Shown: piece by piece, positions 1-8,952 of the stretch
Layout of the letters: each line of letters starts with the position of its first letter
How positions within the stretch are numbered: the first letter of the stretch is position 1
Assembly (NCBI GenBank): GCA_003235365.1
Contig: QJWJ01000212.1
Coordinates: 1-64,000, forward strand
DNA length: 64,000 bases
Reading direction: 5' to 3'
DNA from: Deltaproteobacteria bacterium
GTDB taxonomy: Bacteria; Myxococcota_A; Polyangia; Polyangiales; Polyangiaceae
Made by a program: the position numbers and the translations under genes
The notes under the pieces: generated by a model
What the model saw: the letters and a program-made list of their open reading frames with translations, nothing else
Told to the model about the DNA's origin: nothing
Databases searched by the model: none

Positions 1-77
1 CCGATCACGCGGTCCATTCGGTACTTGCCGGCGATCAGCTCCCCGGGAGCGAAAGGTACCGTCACGTCTTCGACCAT
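1..77 (-). CDS. Serine/threonine protein kinase, N-terminal fragment cut by the window edge
   Basis: Only the first 25 complete codons are present, starting at an ATG read leftwards from position 77. The peptide runs through GELIAGKYRMDRVIG, the typical beginning of a Hanks-type (eukaryotic-like) Ser/Thr kinase just before the glycine-rich ATP loop. Such kinases are abundant in Myxococcota. The catalytic motifs lie outside the window, so the family call rests on this short signature alone. The gene is transcribed away from the rest of the window. Confidence 0.6.
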   Translation of the reverse strand, partial: MVEDVTVPFAPGELIAGKYRMDRVI

Positions 78-121
78 CGACGGCCTTATAGCACGTCAGT
101 CGCCTAACGCCGTACACTCAC

Positions 122-2026
122 TCAGCCAGCTCGACCGAGCATCGCCGTGACGTACAGTTCGAGGTCGAGCGGTTTTTGCGTCGTTGCACGGCGAACGACG
201 TGTCGCAGCGGCGTGATGATGCGCCCCGTCGGCAGTTCGAGACTGAAACCGAGCTGACTCTGCGGGTCTAGAGGATCGGCCCAGACCGCACCACTGTGAG
301 CGCGAATGATTTCTCCCACGTAGGAGCCCGCGAGCAGGGCGAGACGCTGCAACCACGGTTCCTTGCCCGTCCAACTGCGTCCCGAGCCCGCCAGAGTTCT
401 GAGCAGTTGCTCCAGCGCGTCGAGACTTTCGACCGTGCCGTCGAGGGGCGACTGGTGCAGGAGCTCGCACGCCACGGCCCACGGTGACGTCTGAACGGCG
501 CGAGCCAAGGCGGGCAGGTGTTCGGCGGTGACGTCCCCCTGCCAGAGCGTCAGCGGCCGCGCTTTGACGTCGGAGCACGTCTGCCAGGCCAACGTCCCCG
601 GGCGAGCCAGACCGGTCGCGATCTCGGCAAATAGCGACTTGCTCCCCCCCGAGGTCAGCCACACGCGTACGCTCACGAACGGATGCCACACGTGGGAGCC
701 CGCGCGAACGTTTGCTGCGCGCGATGACGTCGTGGTGCCGGACCACTCACCGCGATGGGCCAGCCTGAGCGTTTCGCCGACGTACGCTCCTAGGAGAAGC
801 ACCAGCGCCGGCGGTGGATCGTCGAACGGCTGCATGCGGCACAGGGTTGCCATGGCCGCTTCGAGTCGTGCCAAGCTGTGCAGCGACAGATCGAACGGCA
901 GGAACAGATGGGTGATCCACGACCGGTTGAGCAGTTCGGCCGCGCTGTGCGCCAGCGTCTGGAACTCGGACAGGGGATCGGTATGGTGCAGGTGGCTCAG
1001 CTGTTGGCGAGCACTTTGGGACAAGTAGTCGAGGGCGGGATGATGTTCACCCGAAACCAGCTCCTGTTCGACCTCCGACCAAATCAGATGGGCTTCCGAT
1101 TCGGGGGGTAACGGTCGCATCGACGGCGGGGCCATGCTCCCACTCGGCGGCCGTTGACTGAGGCGTGTGGAACTCCAGCGATCGCTCGATGGGACGGACG
1201 ACGAGCGCGGTGGGTCGGAGGAATCGGCCATCGAGGTTCGGTCGACGTCCGGATCGGAGCGCAACGCTGGCGGTGGTACCGATGGGGCCGGCGGTGGGAC
1301 GGACGCCCGGATCGCCGAAGGCAGCTCGCCCCGCTCCGATGGAAGCGGCGGTGGCGACGAGCGGCTCAACGTCGGTGCGCTGGCCCGATCGAACTGCGGT
1401 ACCGGAGCCGGCTTGAGCTGCCCTGCGGGGTGACTGACGGCGTAGACACCCGCGTGCAACCGATCTGGCGGCAGCGAGCGATACTGCACGGGCGCGGGTG
1501 TCGAGATCCGTCGCGTGTCCACTACGATCCGAACCGGTTCGGCTTTCGGCGGCGCGGACGGGGGGGCACTGGGCCGAACCGGTCGCACCGACGCGGTGGC
1601 CGCGACCGGACTCGGTCGCTCGGAGGGTGGCGCGAGGTTGGCCGGGGCCGGTTCGGAGTTGCGGTGGGCGAAGACGTCGAAGGGGTAGCCCGCGCTGCCC
1701 GGTTGGGTCGCTTCTTCGTCTCGGCCCGCATCCGCGTTGTGCAACAAGCTTCGCGCCTCGGGAAAGTCCGGGCACTGACGCAGCAGCTCACTGAGTCGTT
1801 GCGCCACGCTTTTGGGATCGAGTCGCTGCCGCAGGAACAACAACCGTGTTGCCAGATACGAGGTGGCCAGCGTGTTGGCGTGCGACGCATCCACTTGCGA
1901 CAGCAGCGATTGCGCGCGCTCCAGATCGCCCGACGTCATGCACTCGTCGATGGCGCGCAGACCGGCGGAATCGAGTGGATTGATGGCAGCCAACTCGATG
2001 GAGAGTCTGACTCGATTGTCGAGCAA
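122..2026 (-). CDS. Pro/Ser-rich protein with two copies of a YVGE-containing C-terminal domain, function unknown
   Basis: A 634-residue protein with no recognised function. Residues 1-105 are helical and resemble a TPR-like region. Residues about 110-300 are a disordered linker rich in Pro, Ser and Ala. The C-terminal 330 residues contain two related units, each with a hydrophobic helix followed by a YVGE(T/I)(L/I)R motif and a tryptophan, near residues 411 and 565. This looks like an internal domain duplication. The start is a TTG 24 bases after the stop of the preceding lipoprotein gene, in the same frame, because no ATG lies between them; translation is probably coupled. No signal peptide is seen, so a cytoplasmic location is likely. 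Long ORFs in other frames here are GC-rich shadows. Confidence 0.75.
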   Translation of the reverse strand: MLDNRVRLSIELAAINPLDSAGLRAIDECMTSGDLERAQSLLSQVDASHANTLATSYLATRLLFLRQRLDPKSVAQRLSELLRQCPDFPEARSLLHNADAGRDEEATQPGSAGYPFDVFAHRNSEPAPANLAPPSERPSPVAATASVRPVRPSAPPSAPPKAEPVRIVVDTRRISTPAPVQYRSLPPDRLHAGVYAVSHPAGQLKPAPVPQFDRASAPTLSRSSPPPLPSERGELPSAIRASVPPPAPSVPPPALRSDPDVDRTSMADSSDPPRSSSVPSSDRWSSTRLSQRPPSGSMAPPSMRPLPPESEAHLIWSEVEQELVSGEHHPALDYLSQSARQQLSHLHHTDPLSEFQTLAHSAAELLNRSWITHLFLPFDLSLHSLARLEAAMATLCRMQPFDDPPPALVLLLGAYVGETLRLAHRGEWSGTTTSSRAANVRAGSHVWHPFVSVRVWLTSGGSKSLFAEIATGLARPGTLAWQTCSDVKARPLTLWQGDVTAEHLPALARAVQTSPWAVACELLHQSPLDGTVESLDALEQLLRTLAGSGRSWTGKEPWLQRLALLAGSYVGEIIRAHSGAVWADPLDPQSQLGFSLELPTGRIITPLRHVVRRATTQKPLDLELYVTAMLGRAG

Positions 2027-2050
2027 ACTCCACGCCCACGGCCCGGTTGG

Positions 2051-2713
2051 TCAGTGAGAACCGTCGGCGTCGCAGTGGACCTTCAAGCGCAGATGTAGGT
2101 CCGCTGCGTCCACAGCAGTGAGATGTGTGCCCGCCTTGTTCGGCGCGGACAACTGCAGCCCATGGTCGGCCAGGGGAAGTCGCGACGCCCGCGGCGTGCG
2201 TAGGTCGAACGCGACACCTTTCGAGTCGTCGTCACGGGCACGTCGACGTCGGTGGGCATCGAGCAGCACTTCCGAACGGTGCGAGTTGAGGACGAGCGTT
2301 GCTGCGATGCCTTCTCGCTGGCCGGGGATGCGTCGCGTACTCCAGTCGAGTTTCATCACTCGATTGTCGTCGCCCGTCGATGCCAACCACACTTCCAGCG
2401 GGTTCGTCCGCTCCGAGCCCTCCCGCAGACCGCCGAGGTCGACTTCCACGTGCCCACCCGATGGCGACGACGCGCCGGCGGGAAGCGCCAGCCAGCCGGT
2501 TGCCGCCCCATCCAGCTCACCGCGCCAAACCCCCGACGAGCGCAGCGTCAAATGCGCCTCGCTCGTCGCATCCAAGTGGCAGTGAGCGGCTTCGTGCAGC
2601 GGCGCGTCGCTCGCCAGCCGTGGCGGGGGGAACTCCTCCAACAGGTCCGATGGCGCTTGCTGACAGGCGACCGCGCTGGCCAGCAACGCCGCAGTGACGC
2701 CAAATTGCCTCAT
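2051..2713 (-). CDS. Putative lipoprotein, unknown function
   Basis: About 220 residues. The start at the ATG at 2713 gives a short signal sequence, hydrophobic core and lipobox (SAVAC), so the protein is probably anchored by a diacylglyceryl cysteine. The rest contains possible beta-strands but no catalytic motif I recognise. It precedes the YVGE-repeat protein by about two dozen bases and is probably co-transcribed with it. It is divergent from threonine synthase, so the roughly 120-base gap should hold both promoters. An upstream start in the same frame would add 9 residues before the signal peptide and is less likely. Confidence 0.7.
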   Translation of the reverse strand: MRQFGVTAALLASAVACQQAPSDLLEEFPPPRLASDAPLHEAAHCHLDATSEAHLTLRSSGVWRGELDGAATGWLALPAGASSPSGGHVEVDLGGLREGSERTNPLEVWLASTGDDNRVMKLDWSTRRIPGQREGIAATLVLNSHRSEVLLDAHRRRRARDDDSKGVAFDLRTPRASRLPLADHGLQLSAPNKAGTHLTAVDAADLHLRLKVHCDADGSH

Positions 2714-2831
2714 CACGCCCATGAGATACCGGGTTGGCACTTCGGAACCAGTTTTCGACAGCGAGCCGGCCGCCCGCTATCGCCACTCGTTTCGGGCTCG
2801 CCGCGCCCGTCGCGGTGGATATAGTCCGCCC

Positions 2832-4160
2832 GTGCCGTACTCAGCCGAGTTCAAGTGTTTTGCTGGATGCGACGGGTCGTGGCCCGTCACCCACCCGATC
2901 TATCGCTGCCCGACGTGCGGGGGCCTGATGATGGTCGACCACGACGTCGAAGCGCTCCGCGACCGCAGCGGAGCGGCATGGATCAAGCTGTTCGACGAGC
3001 GCTACGGGGGCACGGCATGGCCCTACGGCTCCGGGGTTTGGGGCAAGCGCGAGTGGGTCATGCCGCAGATCCCCGACGAACACATCGTCTCGATGGGTGA
3101 GGGACAGAGCAACCTGTTTTGGGCCGAACGCTTCGGTCGCCAGTTGGGATTGCCCGATCTTTGGGTCAAACTGTGCGGGAACAGCCACACCGGGTCTTTC
3201 AAAGACCTCGGAATGACGGTTTTGGTGAGCGTGGTGCGTCACGCCGTTGCCAACGGCTTGAAAGTCAAGGCCGTGGCGTGCGCTTCGACCGGCGATACGA
3301 GCGCTTCGCTCGCCGCCTACGGGGCGGCCGCCGGCTTGCCTGTGGTGGTGCTGCTCCCGCGGGGCAAGATCTCCACCGGTCAGTTGCTGCAACCCATCGC
3401 GCACGGCTCGCTCGTGTTGGGGCTCGACACCGATTTCGATGGTTGCATGGCGATCATCCAACGTCTGGCCGAAGAGGGCTTGGTCTATCTCGCCAACTCG
3501 ATGAACCCGCTGCGCCTCGAAGGCCAGAAGACGGTCGGCATCGAAATCGTGCAACAGTTCGACTGGCAGGTGCCCGATTGGGTGATCATTCCGGGCGGCA
3601 ATCTGGGCAACGCCTCGGCGCTGTATTGCGGCTTCAGGATGATGGCCGACTTGGGCGTCATCGATCGCATGCCGCGCCTGGTGGTGGCTCAGGCACACGC
3701 GGCCAATCCTCTGTATCGAGCGTGGTCGGCGGGCAAGACGTCGGTCGAGCCCGTCAAGGCGCAACCCACCCAGGCCAGCGCGATTCAGATCGGTAACCCG
3801 GTGAGCGCCCCTCGTGCCGTCAAGGCACTGCAAGAAATGAACGGCATCGTCGAAGAGGCGACCGAGCAAGAGCTGGCGGACGTCGCGGCGGAAGCCGACG
3901 CGACGGGGATGTACACTTGTCCGCACACCGCGGTTGCGCTCGCTGCGATGAAGAAGTTGCTGGCGCGCGGCGTCATCGACGGCAGTGAACGGGTCGTGTG
4001 TGTCTCGACAGCTCATGGCCTCAAGTTCACCGAGTTCAAGGCCGCCTACCATGAAGGGCGCCTGCCGGGTGTCGTCAGTCACAACGCCAACCCACCGATG
4101 AACTTGCCGGCGGACTACGGTCAGGTGGTCGACGCGATTCGCAACCACTTCCCCGACTGA
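2832..4160 (+). CDS. thrC: Threonine synthase with N-terminal zinc-ribbon
   Basis: This PLP enzyme converts O-phosphohomoserine to threonine and phosphate, the last step of threonine synthesis, in the cytoplasm. The 442-residue protein starts with a four-cysteine zinc-ribbon-like segment (CFAGC near residue 8 and CPTCG near 25). The PLP-lysine motif GSFKDLG follows near residue 121, then the fold-type II core with a glycine-rich phosphate loop (IPGGNLGN). The GTG at 2832 is chosen because family similarity begins there; an upstream in-frame ATG at 2694 would add 46 unlikely residues and overlap the divergent lipoprotein promoter. The gene stands alone, with no hom or thrB beside it. Related PLP enzymes such as threonine dehydratase lack the zinc-ribbon. 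Confidence 0.92.
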   Translation: MPYSAEFKCFAGCDGSWPVTHPIYRCPTCGGLMMVDHDVEALRDRSGAAWIKLFDERYGGTAWPYGSGVWGKREWVMPQIPDEHIVSMGEGQSNLFWAERFGRQLGLPDLWVKLCGNSHTGSFKDLGMTVLVSVVRHAVANGLKVKAVACASTGDTSASLAAYGAAAGLPVVVLLPRGKISTGQLLQPIAHGSLVLGLDTDFDGCMAIIQRLAEEGLVYLANSMNPLRLEGQKTVGIEIVQQFDWQVPDWVIIPGGNLGNASALYCGFRMMADLGVIDRMPRLVVAQAHAANPLYRAWSAGKTSVEPVKAQPTQASAIQIGNPVSAPRAVKALQEMNGIVEEATEQELADVAAEADATGMYTCPHTAVALAAMKKLLARGVIDGSERVVCVSTAHGLKFTEFKAAYHEGRLPGVVSHNANPPMNLPADYGQVVDAIRNHFPD

Positions 4161-4296
4161 GCGCGCCGGCGGCATGCGCCGCTGACCTTGGGACGTCGCA
4201 CTCCTGCGATCGATGCGCGGCCGCCGAGGTGCGCCGCGTGATGGCGCCGACTGCGTCTGGCCAGTTTCTGCGAGACGTCCGTCGACCGAGGCCGGT

Positions 4297-5112
4297 TCAG
4301 CCGTAACGGCCTTCGATGTAGTCCGCCGTCTTCGAGTCCTTGGGCGTGACGAACAGCTCGTCCGTCGGGCCGTGCTCGATCACCTCACCCATCAGCATGA
4401 ACACGCACTCTTCGCTGGCGCGGCGTGCTTGGGCCATGTTGTGGGTGACGATGACGATCGTGTATTCGCCGCGCAGCTCCCAAATGAGCTCTTCGACGGC
4501 GGTCGTCGCCGCGGGATCGAGTGCCGAGCAGGGCTCGTCCATCAGTAACAGCCGAGGTTTGACTGGGAGCAGCCGTGCGATGCACAGCTTCTGCTGCGCT
4601 TCGAGTGACAGTCCACCCGCCGGCGCGCCGAGGCGGTCCTTCACGTCGTCCCAGAGTAGCACTTTGCGCAGCGACTGCTCGACGATTTCGTCGAGCTTGG
4701 CCTTGTCGCCCCTCGCGCCGTCAGGTTCGTGCAACCGGTACCCGAACAGGACGTTGTCACGAATGGACAAGGGCAGGGGGTTGGGGCGTTGGAACACCAT
4801 GCCAATCTGCTTGCGAACCTGCACGACCTCGTTTTGCGGTGCAAAGATGTCCTGCCCGAAGATGCGGATCTTGCCCTCGACGCGAACGTAAGACAGGCGC
4901 TCGATGATGCGATTGCAACTGCGCAGTAGCGTGGACTTGCCGCAACCAGAGGGTCCGATCAGCGACGTGATGATGCCCCGCTTGACGTCGAGGTTGATGT
5001 TCTTCAACGCCTGAAAGGTGCCGTACCAGAGGTCGAGGTCCTCCACTCGCAAGGCCGTGTCGTCGTCGTCGGCCTGGCGAGTGGTGCCTTTGGACGCGGT
5101 GTCGGTCTGCAT
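4297..5112 (-). CDS. pstB: Phosphate ABC transporter ATPase PstB, copy 2, with degenerate signature motif
   Basis: This is a cytoplasmic ATPase subunit of the high-affinity Pst phosphate importer, last gene of the operon, about 271 residues. Walker A GPSGCGKST (53-61), the Q-loop Gln (VFQRPNP), Walker B LLLMDE and the H-loop His (VTHNMAQ) are all intact. The ABC signature is not: where PstB proteins have LSGGQ this one has LSLEAQ (168-173), while the flanking QQKLCIAR matches the family. The ATG at 5112 follows the stop of copy 1 by 4 bases; a TTG at 5124 would overlap it. Copy 1 has the opposite set of defects, so the two are probably partners in a heterodimer. Confidence 0.9.
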   Translation of the reverse strand: MQTDTASKGTTRQADDDDTALRVEDLDLWYGTFQALKNINLDVKRGIITSLIGPSGCGKSTLLRSCNRIIERLSYVRVEGKIRIFGQDIFAPQNEVVQVRKQIGMVFQRPNPLPLSIRDNVLFGYRLHEPDGARGDKAKLDEIVEQSLRKVLLWDDVKDRLGAPAGGLSLEAQQKLCIARLLPVKPRLLLMDEPCSALDPAATTAVEELIWELRGEYTIVIVTHNMAQARRASEECVFMLMGEVIEHGPTDELFVTPKDSKTADYIEGRYG

Positions 5113-5116
5113 CAGC

Positions 5117-5917
5117 TCAGCCAAAGCGGCCTCCCAGGTAGTCGCGAGTGCGTTCGTCTTTGACGTTGCCTTCGAACATCGCCTCGGTTTCGCCGACCTC
5201 GACGCAATCTCCCATCAGAAAGAATGCCGTTCGGTCAGCGAGACGTCGCGCTTGTTGCACCAGGTTGGTGACCAGCACGATCGTCATCTCCTTGCGCAGC
5301 TCTTGCAGGACGTCTTCGATGCGCATCGTGGTGACCGGGTCGACCGCAATCGAGAACTCGTCGAGCAGTAGCAGCTTGGGCGATTGCGACAACGCACGAG
5401 CGATCGTCAAGCGTTGCTGTTGGCCGCCGGAAAGCAGGCTGCCGAGCGCGTTCAGGCGGTCCTTCACCTCGTCCCAGAGCGCGGCTCGCCGCAGCGAACG
5501 TTCCACGATTTCGTCGAGCTTCTGCTTGTCGCGGACCCCGGCCAAGCGGGGCGCCAGCGCGACGTTCTCGTAGACGGTCAAGGGCAAGCCCACGGGCAGC
5601 GGAAACACGACTCCGATGCGCCGGCGCAACGCGAAGAGGTTACGCCAGTCACGGACGTTCTTGCCTCCGATGCACACGTCACCCTCGAAGCGCATGCCCG
5701 TCGTGAATTCGTCCATGCGGTTGAGTACGCGCAGGAAGGACGTTTTGCCGCTGTTGGCGGGCCCGATGATTCCGAAGATCTCGCGTTCGTAGATCTCGAG
5801 ATTCACCCCCGACAGGACGGTCTTCGAGTCGTAGCTCACCGACAAGTGCCGGATCGATACCTCCGTTCGGCGCTCGTCGGTCTCGGTGAGCTGGGTGGCT
5901 TCGACGCTTGCGGTCAC
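5117..5917 (-). CDS. pstB: PstB-like ATPase, copy 1, lacking Q-loop Gln and H-loop His
   Basis: A 266-residue ABC ATPase of the PstB family. Walker A (GPANSGKTS, 52-60), the signature LSGGQQQRL (162-170) and the Walker B acids (LLLLDE, 182-187) are present. The Q-loop glutamine is proline (VFPLPVG, near 105), the D-loop reads SIAVDP, and the switch histidine is replaced by asparagine (VTNLVQQ). These losses normally impair ATP hydrolysis at the site this subunit supplies. The start is a GTG that overlaps the pstA stop by 4 bases (GTGA), so translation is probably coupled. A longer open frame upstream to 6262 only reads through pstA in another frame and is not coding. Confidence 0.87.
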   Translation of the reverse strand: MTASVEATQLTETDERRTEVSIRHLSVSYDSKTVLSGVNLEIYEREIFGIIGPANSGKTSFLRVLNRMDEFTTGMRFEGDVCIGGKNVRDWRNLFALRRRIGVVFPLPVGLPLTVYENVALAPRLAGVRDKQKLDEIVERSLRRAALWDEVKDRLNALGSLLSGGQQQRLTIARALSQSPKLLLLDEFSIAVDPVTTMRIEDVLQELRKEMTIVLVTNLVQQARRLADRTAFFLMGDCVEVGETEAMFEGNVKDERTRDYLGGRFG

Positions 5918-6783
5918 CACTTCTTCTTTCCCCGCAAGTACATGCGGAAGCCGATCGAGGCGGCGTTCATCATCAGCACCATGGCGATGAGCACGAGCGC
6001 GACGCCAAACGGCAGGGATTCGGGCACGTTCGGAACCTGCGTGGCGACGACGAACAAATGCAGCGACATGGCCATCGTCTGGTCGTAGACACTTTCGGGG
6101 AGGAAAGGCAGGAAGAACGCGGCGCCGGTGAACATGATGGGCGCAGTCTCTCCGGTCGTTCGCGAGACCTCGAGGATGACGCCAGTCAGGATGCCGCTGA
6201 TCGAATTGGGCAAGACGACTCGCCGGATGGTTTGCCAACGCGTGGCGCCCATGTTCCAGCACGCCTCACGAAACGCCTTGGGGACGGCCTGGAGCGACTC
6301 GCGCGTGGAGACGATCACCACTGGCAGCGTCATCACCGCGAGCGTCAAACTGGCGGCCAGGATGCTCGTCCCGAATCCGAAGAACAGCACGAACGCGCCG
6401 ACGCCGAACAGCGCGTGAACGATCGATGGAACGCCGGCAAGGTTGATGATTGCCAGATTGATCAGCCGGGTCAGCCAGTTGTCGGGGGCGTACTCACTGA
6501 GGTAGACCGCAGCCGCGACGCCGATCGGCACCGACGCCGCCAAGGCGACTGCCACGAGCCAAACCGTCCCGATGAGCGCCGGAAAGATGCCGCCTTCGGT
6601 CATGCCGTTGGTCGGGTCCTCGGTGAGGAACTCCCACGACAGCGCCGGGGCGCCGTCGTACAGCAACACGCCCAAGATCATCGCGACGGGCAGGATGAGC
6701 AGCAGGGTCATGCCCAGCAGGCCGTAACGGACCAGGGTTTGATTGCGCTGATTGTTGAGATTGAGCTCGGTGGCCTCGAACAT
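5914..6783 (-). CDS. pstA: Phosphate ABC transporter permease PstA
   Basis: This is one of the two membrane-spanning subunits of the Pst importer, 289 residues, with about six hydrophobic segments. It carries the cytoplasmic coupling-loop motif of ABC importers (FREACWNMGATRWQT) that docks on the ATPase. The first segment follows a short basic N-terminus, and a periplasmic loop follows. The ATG at 6783 lies 2 bases after the pstC stop, indicating tight operon coupling. The open frame continues upstream to 7497, but that part is antisense-type shadow of pstC and has no similarity to PstA. Confidence 0.92.
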   Translation of the reverse strand: MFEATELNLNNQRNQTLVRYGLLGMTLLLILPVAMILGVLLYDGAPALSWEFLTEDPTNGMTEGGIFPALIGTVWLVAVALAASVPIGVAAAVYLSEYAPDNWLTRLINLAIINLAGVPSIVHALFGVGAFVLFFGFGTSILAASLTLAVMTLPVVIVSTRESLQAVPKAFREACWNMGATRWQTIRRVVLPNSISGILTGVILEVSRTTGETAPIMFTGAAFFLPFLPESVYDQTMAMSLHLFVVATQVPNVPESLPFGVALVLIAMVLMMNAASIGFRMYLRGKKKW

Positions 6784-6785
6784 GA

Positions 6786-7739
6786 TCAGACTCGCTTCTT
6801 TCGCACCAGGATGTCGGCGCCGAGGTTGATCGCGAAGGTGACGAGGAACAGGAAGATGCCCAGTGCGAACAGCGCCTGGTAGTGCTCTTCGCCCATCGCC
6901 GTTTCGCCGAGTTCGGCTGCGATCGTCGCAGTGAGCGCCCGGACCGAGTCGAACACGCTCGTCGGCAAGTTGATGGCATGACCGCTGGCCATCAACACCG
7001 CCATCGTTTCTCCGAATCCGCGTCCGACTCCGAGCAGCACGGCCGCGACCAAGCCGTTGCGAGCGGCGGGTAGCACGACGCGAAAGGTCGTCTGCAGCCG
7101 GGTTGCTCCCAAAGCCTCGCCCGCTTCTCGAAAGGAGTCGGGGACGGCTTTGAGAGCGTCCTCGGCCAAGGTGGTCATGATCGGTGCGGCCATCAGGCCC
7201 AAGATCAGCCCGGAGTTGAGCACGCACAAACCGATCGGCACGTTGAACACGTCGATGATCAGTGGGTTGAGCAGTGTCAGACCGATGAAACCCCACACGA
7301 CCGACGGGATCGCGGCCAGCAGCTCGACCAGCACCTTCAGCACCTCGCGCACTCGGCCTTGGGCAAACTCCGCGATGTAGATGGCTGCGCCGAGCGAGAA
7401 CGGCACGGCAATCAGCATCGCCAACCCCGTCACGCTCGCCGTTCCCACGATCAACGCCAGCGATCCGTACGTCGCGCGGGACGACGTTGGCCGCCACGCC
7501 GTCGAGCCAAAGAACTCACCGGCGTCGAAGCGTGTCGTGAAGAAGCCGAAACCTTCTCGCCCGATGAACACGAAGATGCCGACGATGAATAGGATTGCCG
7601 AAATGCCTCCGACGAAGACCAACACCGCCATGGCCTTGTCGACGTACCAAGCGGTGTCGCGACGATCGATGAGGTTTTGGGCGTCGGTGACCGTATCGGG
7701 CGCGTCGGCAGTTGCGCCCTCGGGGTTAGTTGTCGACAT
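6786..7739 (-). CDS. pstC: Phosphate ABC transporter permease PstC
   Basis: This is the partner membrane subunit of PstA, about 317 residues from the ATG at 7739 (an in-frame ATG at 7769 would add ten). A hydrophilic N-terminus is followed by about six membrane segments. The coupling motif SFREAGEALGATRLQT is the characteristic permease loop contacting PstB. The protein ends LVRKKRV with a cytoplasmic positive tail. It lies between phoU (about 90 bases upstream) and pstA (2 bases downstream) in the leftward operon. Confidence 0.92.
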   Translation of the reverse strand: MSTTNPEGATADAPDTVTDAQNLIDRRDTAWYVDKAMAVLVFVGGISAILFIVGIFVFIGREGFGFFTTRFDAGEFFGSTAWRPTSSRATYGSLALIVGTASVTGLAMLIAVPFSLGAAIYIAEFAQGRVREVLKVLVELLAAIPSVVWGFIGLTLLNPLIIDVFNVPIGLCVLNSGLILGLMAAPIMTTLAEDALKAVPDSFREAGEALGATRLQTTFRVVLPAARNGLVAAVLLGVGRGFGETMAVLMASGHAINLPTSVFDSVRALTATIAAELGETAMGEEHYQALFALGIFLFLVTFAINLGADILVRKKRV

Positions 7740-7829
7740 GGTCTTGCGGGCAGGCCAATGGGCGTCCATGGTCGGAGGGCTTTCGGGGCGTGATCACCGT
7801 CCACGATACGCGACGGTCCAAGGGGGAGA

Positions 7830-8891
7830 TCACGGGGCGTCTTCGCCTCGCATGAGGATCATCAGCGTCTGGATTTCGTGGGACAGCTGTTGCCCGACTT
7901 CACGCAGCTGAGCTGCGGATGCGTCCTGGATGCTCCAGTCGAGCACTGCCGTGGAATAGGGGGCGCTGCGCAGCCGTTCGGACGCCGTTGGCGTCAGAGT
8001 GACGATGACGTCGTAGGCTGCCAACTCCGCTTTTCCGGACGGCAGCTCGAAGCAACGAGTATGCACCAGCTCCAAGCCGACCTCTTCGGCCAGTTGCCGC
8101 AGCTGGCTCGTCGGTTCCCTGGGCTGCGAAATGCTGGCGCACGAGTACTGCCCGCTCTCGGGGAACGCCTTCGATGCCAGCGCGGCAGCCAGCGGTGCCA
8201 ACGTGGTGCCGTCGTCGTCGACGAACAAGACTTCGTAGCGTTTGGGCGGTTTCACTTCGCCGGTGAGTTCGAACAGCGTCTCTTCCGAGATGTTCTTCGC
8301 CTGGTCGCTCACACGCTCGAGTCGGTGAAAGACGGCCAAGAGTGCGAAGGCGTCACGGAGCGGTAACCCAGCGCCTTCCTGCATCAGGTCGTTGTAGACC
8401 TCGGTGTACTGTCGTTCTGCCGACTTGGCGCGGGGGCGTGTCTTGCGGGCCAAATCAGCGTCCTTCTCGGAGAACGCGACCAAGGCCTCGCGAAGGACCG
8501 CGCACGCTTGCTCCGAGAAAGCCCGCAGGTCGCGCGAGATCCCGTCGGGCAAGTCCTGGCTGAGCTGAACGGCCTCTCGGGCGATGGTCACCGCATAGTC
8601 GCCAATTCGCTCGAGCGCGACGTTCATCTGTAGCACGGATGAAACGAACCTCAGATGCCCGGCCGAGGGCAGATGGCGTGCCACGAACGCGTGGCACGCC
8701 TTGTTGATCGCGCGGATCTCCCGGTTGATGGGTAGGTCACCGAGCACGATGGCATACGACCCTCGACGGTCTCGACTCAGCAGCGAGTTGACCGCGGATT
8801 CGACAGCGGCCTCGACGCGATTTCCCACCTCGACGACGCGCCGCCGAATCTCCGCCTTGTCGACGGCCAACCTTTGCTCGTATCCACTCAT
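7830..8891 (-). CDS. phoU: PhoU phosphate regulator with C-terminal low-molecular-weight-phosphatase-like domain lacking the catalytic cysteine
   Basis: Residues 1-215 are a PhoU domain: two three-helix bundles with the metal-binding E/D patterns seen in ALERIGD and RLERVSDQ. PhoU links the Pst transporter to the PhoR/PhoB sensor system and limits phosphate uptake. Residues 223-350 form an extra domain starting KRYEVLFVDDDGTTLAP. Its strand-loop-helix layout resembles low-molecular-weight protein tyrosine phosphatases or ArsC-type arsenate reductases, but the CX5R phosphate loop is replaced by DDDGTTL, so enzymatic activity is unlikely. Total length is 353 residues, against about 220-240 for ordinary PhoU. 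ATG at 8891 is preferred over a GTG two codons upstream. It sits between pstS and pstC. Confidence 0.88.
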   Translation of the reverse strand: MSGYEQRLAVDKAEIRRRVVEVGNRVEAAVESAVNSLLSRDRRGSYAIVLGDLPINREIRAINKACHAFVARHLPSAGHLRFVSSVLQMNVALERIGDYAVTIAREAVQLSQDLPDGISRDLRAFSEQACAVLREALVAFSEKDADLARKTRPRAKSAERQYTEVYNDLMQEGAGLPLRDAFALLAVFHRLERVSDQAKNISEETLFELTGEVKPPKRYEVLFVDDDGTTLAPLAAALASKAFPESGQYSCASISQPREPTSQLRQLAEEVGLELVHTRCFELPSGKAELAAYDVIVTLTPTASERLRSAPYSTAVLDWSIQDASAAQLREVGQQLSHEIQTLMILMRGEDAP

Positions 8892-8952
8892 GCGCACGGC
8901 TCCATGGGGCGGAGTCTATTCAAATCTCGCCGACCGGCGCGACTGCTATCGA

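Noticed and set aside
1154-2098. A rightward 314-residue frame over the YVGE-repeat gene
   Set aside because: Arg/Gly-rich shadow composition and no motifs; the leftward gene accounts for the region.
5914-7497. A long frame that would fuse an N-terminal extension to PstA
   Set aside because: The part upstream of 6783 reads through pstC in another frame, and PstA similarity begins at the ATG at 6783.
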